This document shows, one piece after another, positions 14,101 through 26,100 of a stretch of DNA of 64,000 nt. This DNA is from Mimachlamys varia (lineage: Eukaryota; Mollusca; Bivalvia; Pectinida; Pectinidae): the NCBI GenBank assembly GCA_947623455.1, contig OX392527.1, positions 32,108,201 through 32,172,200 on the forward strand. The letters are read 5' to 3'. The translations under genes were made by a program, and so were the position numbers. The stretch's first letter is position 1. Every line of letters starts with the position of its first letter. The notes under the pieces were generated by a model. That model searched no databases, was not told the DNA's origin, and saw nothing but the letters and a program-made list of their open reading frames with translations.

Positions 14101-17100
14101 CGAGTAGACCAGCAGGAGGGCCTGCTTCCCAAAGTCCACCTCCACCACCTCCAGGTAAGGTGACTAGTAGACCAGCAGGGGGGCCAGCTTCCCAAAGTCC
14201 ACCTCCACCACCCCTAGGTCCCGAGTAGACCATCAGGGGGGGGGGGGGGGGCCAGCTTCCCAAAGTCTACCTCCACCACCCCTAGGTCCCGAGTAGACCA
14301 TCAGGGGGGGGGGCAGCTTCCCAAAGTCCACCTCCACCACCCCTAGGTCCCGAGTACATCAACAGGAGTGCCAGCTTCCCCAAGTCCATCTCCACCTCCC
14401 CTAGGTCCCGAGTAGACCATCAGGGGGGGGGGGCAGCTTCCCAAAGTCCACCTCCACCACCCCTAGGTCCCGAGTAGACCAGCAGGAGGGCCTGCTTCCC
14501 AAAGTCCACCTCCACCACCTCCAGGTAAGGTGACTTGTAGACCAGCAGGGGGGCCAGCTTCCCAAAGTCCACCTCCACCACCCCTAGGTCCTGAGTAGAC
14601 CAGCAGGGGGGGCAGCTTCCCAAAGTCCACCTCCACCTCCTCCAGGTAAGGTGACTAGTAGACCAACAGGGGGGCCAGCTTCCCAAAGTCCACCTCCACC
14701 ACCCCTAGGTCCCGAGTAGACCAGCAGGGGGGGGGGGAGGTGGGGGGGGGGCAGCTTCCCAAAGTCCACCTCTACTACCCCTAGGTCCCGAGTACATCAA
14801 CAGGAGTGCCAGCTTCCCCAAGTCCATCTCCACCTCCCCTAGGTCCCGAGTAGACCATCAGGGGGGGGGGGCAGCTTCCCAAAGTCCACCTCCACCACCC
14901 CTAGGTCCCGAGTAGACCAGCAGGAGGGCCTGCTTCCCAAAGTCCACCTCCACCACCTCCAGGTAAGGTGACTAGTAGACCAGCAGGGGGGCCAGCTTCC
15001 CAAAGTCCACCTCCACCACCCCTAGGTCCTGAGTAGACCAACAAGGGGGGCAGCTTCCCAAAGTCCACCTCCACCACCTCCAGGTAAGGTGACTAGTAGA
15101 CCAGCAGGGGGGCCAGCTTCCCAAAGTCCACCTCTACTACCCCTAGGTCCCGAGTACATCAACAGGAGTGCCAGCTTCCCCAAGTCCATCTCCACCTCCC
15201 CTAGGTCCCGAGTAGACCATCAGGGGGGGGCAGCTTCCCAAAGTCCACCTCCACCACCCCTAGGTCCCGAGTAGACCAGCAGGAGGGCCTGCTTCCCAAA
15301 GTCCACCTCCACCACCTCCAGGTAAGGTGACTAGTAGACCAGCAGGGGGGCCAGCTTCCCAAAGTCCACCTCCACCACCCCTAGGTCCTGAGTAGACCAG
15401 CAGGGGGGGCAGCTTCCCAAAGTCCACCTCCACCTCCTCCAGGTAAGGTGACTAGTAGACCAACAGGGGGGCAGCTTCCCAAAGTCCACCTCTACTACCC
15501 CTAGGTCCCGAGTACATCAACAGGAGTGCCAGCTTCCCCAAGTCCATCTCCACCTCCCCTAGGTCCCGAGTAGACCATCAGGGGGGGGGGGCAGCTTCCC
15601 AAAGTCCACCTCCACCACCCCTAGGTCCCGAGTAGACCAGCAGGAGGGCCTGCTTCCCAAAGTCCACCTCCACCACCTCCAGGTAAGGTGACTAGTAGAC
15701 CAGCAGGGGGGCCAGCTTCCCAAAGTCCACCTCCACCTCCCCTAGGTCCCGAGTAGACCAACAAGGGGGGCAGCTTCCCAAAGTCCATCTCCACCTCCTC
15801 CAGGTAAGGTGACTAGTAGACCAGCAGGGGGGCCAGCTTCCCAAAGTCCACCTCCACCACCCCTAGGTCCTGAGTAGACCAACAAGGGGGGCAGCTTCCC
15901 AAAGTCCACCTCCACCTCGTCCAGGTAAGGTGACTAGTAGACCAGCAGGGGGGCCAGCTTCCCAAAGTCCACCTCCACCTCCCCTAGGTCCCGAGTAGAC
16001 CAACAAGGGGGGCAGCTTCCCAAAGTCCATCTCCACCTCCTCCAGGTAAGGTGACTAGTAGACCAGCAGGGGGGCCAGCTTCCCAAAGTCCACCTCTACT
16101 ACCCCTAGGTCCCGAGAAGACCATCAGGGGGGCCAGCTTCCCAAAGTCCACCTCCACCACCCCTAGGTCCCGAGTAGACCAACAGGGGGGCAGCTTCCCA
16201 AAGTCCACCTCCACCTCCTCCGGGTAAGGTGACTAGTAGACCAACAGGGGGGCCAGCTTCCCAAAGTCCACCTCCACCATCCCTAGGTCCCGAGTAGACC
16301 AGCAGGAGGGCCTGCTTCCCAAAGTCCACCTCCACCACCTCCAGGTAAGGTGACTAGTAGACCAGCAGGGGGGCCAGCTTCCCAAAGTCCACCTCCACCA
16401 CCCCTAGGTCCCGAGTAGACCATCAGGGGGGGGGGGGGGGGGCCAGCTTCCCAAAGTCTACCTCCACCACCCCTAGGTCCCGAGTAGACCAGCAGGAGGG
16501 CCTGCTTCCCAAAGTCCACCTCCACCACCTCCAGGTAAGGTGACTAGTAGACCAGCAGGGGGGCCAGCTTCCCAAAGTCCACCTCTACTACCCCTAGGTC
16601 CCGAGTACATCAACAGGAGTGCCAGCTTCCCCAAGTCCATCTCCACCTACCCTAGGTCCCGAGTAGACCATCAGGGGGGGGGGCAGCTTCCCAAAGTCCA
16701 CCTCCACCACCCCTAGGTCCCGAGTAGACCAGCAGGAGGGCCTGCTTCCCAAAGTCCACCTCCACCACCTCCAGGTAAGGTGACTAGTAGACCAGCAGGG
16801 GGGCCAGCTTCCCAAAGTCCACCTCCACCACCCCTAGGTCCTGAGTAGACCAGCAGGGGGGGCAGCTTCCCAAAGTCCACCTCCACCTCCTCCAGGTAAG
16901 GTGACTAGTAGACCAACAGGGGGGCCAGTTTCCCAAAGTCCACCTCCACCACCCCTAGGTCCCGAGTAGACCAGCAGGGGGGGGGGGGGGAGGTGGGGGG
17001 GGGCAGCTTCCCAAAGTCCACCTCTACTACCCCTAGGTCCCGAGTACATCAACAGGAGTGCCAGCTTCCCCAAGTCCATCTCCACCTCCCCTAGGTCCCG

Positions 17101-20100
17101 AGTAGACCATCAGGGGGGGGGGGGCAGCTTCCCAAAGTCCACCTCCACCACCCCTAGGTCCCGAGTAGACCAGCAGGAGGGCCTGCTTCCCAAAGTCCAC
17201 CTCCACCACCTCCAGGTAAGGTGACTAGTAGACTAGCAGGGGGGCCAGCTTCCCAAAGTCCACCTCCACCACCCCTAGGTCCCGAGTAGACCAGCAGGGG
17301 GGCCAGCTTCCCAAAGTCCACCTCCACCTCCCCTAGGTCCCGAGTAGACCAACAAGGGGGGCAGCTTCCCAAAGTCCATCTCCACCTCCTCCAGGTAAGG
17401 TGACTAGTAGACCAGCAGGGGGGCCAGCTTCCCAAAGTCCACCTCCACCACCCCTAGGTCCTGAGTAGACCAACAAGGGGGGCAGCTTCCCAAAGTCCAC
17501 CTCCACCTCGTCCAGGTAAGGTGACTAGTAGACCAGCAGGGGGGCCAGCTTCCCAAAGTCCACCTCCACCTCCCCTAGGTCCCGAGTAGACCAACAAGGG
17601 GGGCAGCTTCCCAAAGTCTATCTCCACCTCCTCCAGGTAAGGTGACTAGTAGACCAGCAGGGGGGCCAGCTTCCCAAAGTCCACCTCCACCACCCCTAGG
17701 TCCTGAGTAGACCAACAAGGGGGGCAGCTTCCCAAAGTCCACCTCCACCTCGTCCAGGTAAGGTCCCGAGTAGACCAACAGGGGGGCCAGCTTCCCAAAG
17801 TCCACCTCCACCTCCTCCAGGTAAGGTGACTAGTAGACCAACAGGGGGGCCAGCTTCCCAAAGTCCACCTCCACCACCCCTAGGTCCCGAGTAGACCAAC
17901 AGGGGGGCTAGCTTCCCAAAGTCCACCTCCACCTCCTCCAGGTAAGGTGACTAGTAGACCAACAAGGGGGGCAGCTTCCCAAAGTCCACCTCCACCTCCT
18001 CCAGGTAAGGTCCCAAGTAGACCAACAGGGGGGCCAGCTTCCCAAAGTCCACCTCCACCTCCTCCAGGTAAGGTGACTAGTAGACCAACAGGGGGGCAGC
18101 TTCCCAAAGTCCACCTCCACCTCCTCCAGGTAAGGTCCCGAGTAGACCAACAGGGGGGCCAGCTTCCCAAAGTCCACCTCCACCTCCTCCAGGTAAGGTG
18201 ACTAGTAGACCAACAGGGGGGCAGCTTCCCAAAGTCCACCTCCACCTCCTCCAGGTAAGGTCCCGAGTAGACCAACAAGGGGGGGCAGCTTACTAAAGTC
18301 CACCTCCACAACCCTAGGTCCCAAGTAGACCAACTGTTTTTCATGGTCTGCACCCCTCCCCCTCCTCTTCCCACAAATAAAAGCAAATCAAAGTTGGAAG
18401 CTAGCTAGACCGCTTGTAGACTTTCACAGTGCCCAAGCCTTGTATGACACTTGTATGACCATTTGTAGAATGCCACAGACCCAAAGTATTATTTGACCAA
18501 TACTTTTCCTCTAACATCTATGACCACTAGTAGACTGCCTCTGTAACAAATCATTAGATGACAAGTTCATTCTCCAAAACTTCTATGTCACACAAGGACG
18601 CATGCTATAAATTGTCAAAAACCAGAAATTGCCATCAACCAATCTTCAGAGGCTGAGATAATCTTTATGTATATATACATTTGTCACTTGACGTATGGAA
18701 GCCTAAATTTCCAACTTTTTCTCAAAAACCTTTGAATTTCCATGTTTTCAATAGAATTTGCAAAAAGCTTCCACAGCAATACTCAAGTCAAGATTTTTGT
18801 TACATGTTCATTAAATGTTTTTTATGTGACATAAGAAAAATACATAGTATTTGGTTTGCCAAAGCACAACAACAAGCAACGTTGCATACATAACAACTGA
18901 GGTGACTCGAAGTCCATGTTAAGAGATATAACTTTTGACAATGAAATGATAAGATACTGAGCATTACCAAATACTAAAGCATTAAATTCTGGTATAAATT
19001 TCAGTGGCACCCCCACCCCCACCTCTGCCACCACCTCCTCCTCCTCCTCCCCCAGGCATTCAGAATGGCACCCCAAGTCACCAGTCTGCACCTGGTGGCA
19101 AAATGAATGTCAAGAGGATCAACTGGGACAAACTGGACCAGAAAAAAGTGGAGAATACGATATGGGAACAGGTAGGTGTTAAATAACATGTATCCCTGGG
19201 CGTGCATCTTATGATTCATGTCTGTCGTATCCCAACATGGATTAACAGCACTGTGAGCGGAGGCATGATACACCCGTCGTACCCTATCGGAAGTACATGT
19301 ATAATGGTATGAAAACACAAAAAAAGTTCTGACATTTTCTACATTATGTCCCAAATTGCATCAGATACGAAGTTCCAAAGGGCCATAACTCTATTAAATA
19401 TTGTCGAATTAAATTGTCATTCAGGAAAACACAACTTCATGTCATGATGATAAAGCCTAGCAAATTTGAAAGATATTAATTGGAAACTGTACATGTAGGA
19501 GAAAATCTCCGGACAAATAACAGTTTACGACAGAAATGCATTGTCTACATAATGCCTATATCTAACTATGAAATGCTGTTATGTGAAAAGTTGAAATAAC
19601 TTAACAAAACCCTTAATTTATGTTAAATATTATAGCTTTTCGAAGTACCATACCAAATTTTAGAGGAATTGAAAAAAAAACACAAAAAAGTTCTGACGTT
19701 TTCTACACAATATATTTCTGTCCTGCGTTAAACCTGTGACTAACTAACTAGGAGGTAGGCCTATTGGTGGTTGCCTATTCGAGCATGCATTGCTACTGTT
19801 GCAGGATATGGCAGCCATGTTTCTGCCTCCCAAAATATGAGAAGATTTTAATTCTCATAAAATTTGTGACATTGTGGACTCCAAACAACTTAATAACTGA
19901 CTGATGTTGAAGAAGATTGTAGTCTGTAATCTAATAAGTTATCTTGTATATAAAATGTACATAAAGTGGAAGCTTATTATATGAAGAAATACTCATTTTG
20001 ATATCTATATACATAGGTTAGTGAAGTTGGATCTTGATCTATCAAGACCATTTAGCAAAGGCTAGATAAACAGGAAAAAGAGCCAAAGCTGGTAATTAAA

Positions 20101-23100
20101 CTAAAGAATGAAGTCAAAGTAAGCGTTTTATACGAATGTGTATGTGACGTTCACGAGAAACAATCTACGCATGTTGTGAATTGATGTAACATATATGAAA
20201 TACCTCCTGTCATTTTACATCTATTTCAGTTGGGAGAAAATGATTTGGAGGATGTTGTTAAATACCTGGAATTGGAACAGCATTTCAGCACTGGAGCCAC
20301 CAAACAAAGTGAGTATTATAGATACCTGTGATACAGGAGCCACCAAACAAAGTGAGTATTATAGATACCTGTGATACAGGAGCCACCAAACAAAGTGAGT
20401 ATTATAGACCTGTGATACAGGAGCCACCAAACAAAGTGAGTATTATAGATACCTGTGATACAGGAGCCACCAAACAAAGTGAGTATTATAGATACCTGTG
20501 ATACAGGAGCCACCAAACAAAGTGAGTATTATAGACCTGTGATACAGGAGCCACCAAACAAAGTGAGTATTATAGACCTGTGATACAGGAGCCACCAAAC
20601 AAAGTGAGTATTATAGACCTGTGATACAGGAGCCACCAAACAAAGTGAGTATTATAGACCTGTGATACAGGAGCCACCAAACAAAGTGAGTATTATAGAC
20701 CTGTGATACAGGAGCCACCAAACAAAGTGAGTACGTAATATAAATACTTGTGATACAGGAGCCACCAAACAAAGTGAGTATTATAGATACCTGTGATACA
20801 GGAGCCACCAAACAAAGTGAGTATTATAGATACCTGTGATACAGGAGCCACCAAACAAAGTGGGTACGTAATATAAATACTTGTGATACAGGAGTCACCA
20901 AACAAAGTGAGTATTATAGATACCTGTGATACAGGAGCCACCAAACAAAGTGAGTACGTAATATAAATACTTGTGATACAGGAGCCACCAAACAAAGTGA
21001 GTATTATAGACCTGTGATACAGGAGCCACCAAACAAAGTGAGTATTATAGATACCTGTGATACAGGAGCCACCAAACAAAGTGAGTATTATAGATACCTG
21101 TGATACAGGAGCCACCAAACAAAGTGAGTATTATAGATACCTGTGATACAGGAGCCACCAAACAAAGTGAGTACGTAATATAAATACTTGTGATACAGGA
21201 GCCACCAAACAAAGTGAGTATTATAGACCTGTGATACAGGAGCCACCAAACAAAGTGAGTATTATAGACCTATGATACAGGAGCCACCAAACAAAGTGAG
21301 TATTATAGACCTGTGACACTGGAGCCACCAAACAAAGTGAGTATTATAGACCTGTGATACTGGAGCCACCAAACAAAGTGAGTATTATAGACCTGTGATA
21401 CTGGAGCCACCAAACAAAGTGAGTATTATAGACCTGTGATACTGGAGCCACCAAACAAAGTGAGTATTATAGACATGTGATACAGGAGCCACCAAACAAA
21501 GTGAGTATTATAGACCTGTGATACAGGAGCCACCAAACAAAGTGAGTATTATAGACCTGTGATACAGGAGCCACCAAACAAAGTGAGTTATATAAATATC
21601 TGTGATACACAACAATTGTAGGTATTTCAGCACTGGAGCCACCAAACAAAGTGAGTACGTAATATTAATACTTGTGATACAGGAGCCACCAAACAAAGTG
21701 AGTATTATAGACCTGTGATACAGGAGCCACCAAACAAAGTGAGTATTATAGACCTGTGATACAGGAGCCACCAAACAAAGTGAGTATTATGGATACCTGT
21801 GATACAGGAGCCACCAAACAAAGTGAGTACGTAATATAAATACTTGTGATACAGGAGCCACCAAACAAAGTGAGTATTATGGACCTGTGATACAGGAGCC
21901 ACCAAACAAAGTGAGTTATATAAATATCTGTGATACACAACAAATGTAGGTATTTCAGCACTGGAGCCACCAAACAAAGTGAGTACGTAATATAAATACT
22001 TGTGATACAGGAGCCACCAAACAAAGTGAGTATTATAGACCTATGATACAGGAGCCACCAAACAAAGTGAGTATTATAGACCTGTGATACAGGAGCCACC
22101 AAACAAAGTGAGTATTATAGACCTGTGATACAGGAGCCACCAAACAAAGTGAGTAATATAAATACCTGTGATACAGGAGCCACCAAACAAAGTGAGTATT
22201 ATAGATACCTGTGATACAGGAGCCACCAAACAAAGTGAGTATTATAGATACCTGTGATACAAGAGCCACCAAACAAAGTGAGTATTATAGAAACCTGTGA
22301 TACAGGAGCCACCAAACAAAGTGAGTATTATAGATACCTGTGATACAGGAGCCACCAAGCAAAGTGAGTATTTTAGATACCTGTGATACAGGAGCCACCG
22401 AACAAAGTGAATATTATAGATACCTGTGATACAGGAGCCACCAAACAAAGTGAGTATTATAGACCTGTGATACAGGAGCCACCAAACAAAGTGAGTATTA
22501 TAAATACCTGTGATACAGGAGCCACCAAACAAAGTGAGTATTATAGACCTGTGATACAGGAGCCACCAAACAAAGTGAGTATTATAGACCTGTGATACAG
22601 GAGCCACCAAACAAAGTGAGTATTATAGATACCTGTGATACAGGAGCCACCAAGCAAAGTGAGTATTTTAGATACCTGTGATACAGGAGCCACCGAACAA
22701 AGTGAATATTATAGATACCTGTGATACAGGAGCCACCAAACAAAGTGAGTATTATAGACCTGTGATACAGGAGCCACCAAACAAAGTGAGTATTATAAAT
22801 ACCTGTGATACAGGAGCCACCAAACAAAGTGAGTATTATAGACCTGTGATACAGGAGCCACCAAACAAAGTGAGTATTATAGACCTGTGATACAGGAGCC
22901 ACCAAACAAAGTGAGTATTATAAATACCTGTGATACAGGAGCCACCAAACAAAGTGAGTATTATAGATACCTGTGATACAGGAGTCACCAAACAAAGTGA
23001 GTATTATAAATACCTGTGATAGGTATGAAATGTAGCTATAGATCTGATAGAATTCAGTACAAATGTGAAACTTTCAAAATCAGTTAAATATTCTTTGTTT

Positions 23101-26100
23101 AATTAATTATGACTTTATAAGTTTAGTGTATGATCTGCCTTATAGATTATAACTTCCCTGATTAATTTGTTTGGGTTTTCTTTTTGACAGAAATATCCGA
23201 GAAGCGACAGGAAGTGTTCGTCCTTAATGCAAAAAAGGCCTATAATATCTGTAAGTTACATATGTTGAGGGTTTGGTACTGTAACCATATCAAGTCCATA
23301 GAAATAAGGGTTAATGTTGAAAGTCCATTAAAAAGTCATAGTTACATACACCAATTGAACAGTATGACTTGTATAACAAATTGATTACAATAGATTACTG
23401 TGTTACTAGGAAAACTTGATTTGAATTAAATTATTTCTGAACAACCAAATCAACAAATATTTCCAATAATAAATTAGTTTTATAGGTGGTCTCCTATTAG
23501 AGTGGGGGGTAGGGGTGTGTGAACATGGAATCAGTTATATACTTGGGTATTCATTTTGCTCCTATAAAAAAGCCATAATGCACTTGCATGTTTACGTATT
23601 ATAACATTTTAGAGGCTGCAGGTCAACCTATCGGATATGATTTTGCCGACTGTGACAGGGCCTGTCAAAAGTATATTGCCATGTAAATCCTATTACATGG
23701 TTCATATCTGACTTTTGATATATATCATTAAGATATTACAAATACTGCTTGGCACATGTACATTTCTTAATCGGGGTGTTTCCTTCTCTACTGAATCTTT
23801 TTTACTCTAGTCTCTCATATTAGGATGTAAAACTAGGAAACAATGTCTGATTGTGTTACATTGACTTATCGACAGCCACACTGTCTACTGAATCTTTACA
23901 CCAATCTGTCATATTAGGATGTAAAACTAGGAAACAATGTCTGATTGTGTTACATTGACTTATCGACAGCCACACTGTCTACTGAATCTTTACACCAATC
24001 TGTCATATTAGGATGTAAAACTAGGAAACAATGTCTGATTGTGTTACATTGACCTATCGACAGCCACACTGTCTACTGAATCTTTACACCAATCTGTCAT
24101 ATTAGGATGTAAAACTAGGAAACAATGTCTGATTGTGTTACATTGACTTATCGACAGCCACACTGTCTACTGAATCTTTACACCAATCTGTCATATTAGG
24201 ATGTAAAACTAGGAAACAATGTCTGATTGTGTTACATTGACTTATCGACAGCCACACTGTCTACTAAATCTTTACACCAGTCTGTCATATTAGGATGTAA
24301 AACTAGGAAACAATGTCTGATTGTGTTACATTGACTTATCGACAGCCACACTGTCTACTGAATCTTTACACCAATCTGTCATATTAGGATGTAAAACTAG
24401 GAAACAATGTCTGATTGTGTTACATTGACTTATCGACAGCCACACTGTCTACTGAATCTTTACACCAATCTGTCATATTAGGATGTAAAACTAGGAAACA
24501 ATGTCTGATTGTGTTACATTGACTTATCGACAGCCACACTGTCTACTAAATCTTTACACCAGTCTGTCATATTAGGATGTAAAACTAGGAAACAATGTCT
24601 GATTGTGTTACATTGACTTATCGACAGCCACACTGTCTACTAAATCTTTACACCAATCTGTCATATTAGGATGTAAAACTAGGAAACAATGTCTGATTGT
24701 GTTACATTGACTTATCGACAGCCACACTGTCTACTGAATCTTTACACCAGTCTGTCATATTAGGATGTAAAACTAGGAAACAATGTCTGATTGTGTTACA
24801 TTGACTTATCGACAGCCATACTGCTTGGCCATGTGAAGATGAATGTACATCAGATGAAGCAGGCGCTGTTCCAGATGGACGAGGAAATTCTTACTTATGA
24901 ACTCCTACGACAACTCCTTGCCTTCGCACCAAATCACCAAGAGGTCTGTAATAATACACTGACAATTTGTCTCCTAGTTAGCTTAAGTCACCAGGAACTC
25001 TGTATAACCCCTGACAACTTGTCTCCTAGTTAGCTTAAGTCACCAGGAACTCTGTATAACCCCTGACAACTTGTCTCCTAGTTAGCTTAAGTCACCAGGG
25101 AACTCTGTATAACCCCTGACAACTTGTCTCCTAGTTAGCTTAAGTCAACAGGAACTCTGTATAACCCCTGACAACTTGTCTCCTAGTTAGCTTAAGTCAC
25201 CAGGAACTCTGTATAACCCCTGACAACTTGTCTCCTAGTTAACTTAAGTCACCAGGAACTCTGTATAACCCCTGACAACTTGTCTCCTAGTTAGCTTAAG
25301 TCACCAGGGAACCCTGTATAACTCCCTGACAACTTGTCTCCTAGTTAGCTTAAGTCACCAGGGAACTCTGTATAACTCCCTGACAACTTGTCTCCTAGTT
25401 AACTTAAGCAACCAGGAACTCTCTATAACTGCCTGACAATTTGTCTCCTAGTTAGCTTAAGTCACCAGGAACTCTGTATAACCCCTGACAACTTGTCTCC
25501 TAGTTAGCTTAAGTCACCAGGAACTCTGTAATATTTCCCTGACAACTTGTCTTCTAGGTAGTGCGTCATTTTCACTCCTTTTGGAATTCATTTAAAATGT
25601 CCTGCTGAAGATGCTTTTTGTGAACTACAAAATTGAAATAAATAATTAAATGGAAGAAGCAATATGTGTAAATGGATTAGTTTTGTTAAAACTGTGTTTA
25701 ACATTTCAGATGGAGAAATATGTCTGCTTTGATGGAGACCTTGATGACTTGAGTAAACCTGACAGATTTGCTTATGAAGTAAGAGATAATTTCTCTTCAA
25801 TTTAAGTTAAGTTTTACTGCCCATTTTATGGTGTTATTTAATAGATCGTGTGCTCAGACTTTAACAGGGTACTTCACTACATTGAAATATTGTTAAGTCC
25901 AGGTTAAGCAGTTAGATATAGAACTAAGCTTACCTTTGTCAGTGTAGTTGGTACAGTACATAGAAATTAACAACATGTTTGAAAGTTTTGTGCTTGACTG
26001 TTTGTAGATGAGCCGTGTTCCTGGGTATGAACAAAGACTTAAAGCCTTAATATTCAAAGGGAATTTCAATGAGAAGATTGCTGAAATGAAAGAGGTATAC

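Noticed and set aside
9482..18386. Dozens of minus-strand frames with GGGGGLWEAGPP repeats
   Set aside because: Antisense of the FH1-derived array; frames jump between units with G-run length.
19312..19715. Two direct copies of a CACAAAAAAGTTCTGAC-like phrase about 365 bp apart as target-site duplications of an inserted element
   Set aside because: Copies are imperfect and longer than typical target duplications, and the enclosed sequence has no terminal repeats.
20282..25556. Regular direct repeats resembling a CRISPR array
   Set aside because: Units are directly tandem with no unique spacers, they include exon edges, and the genome is eukaryotic.
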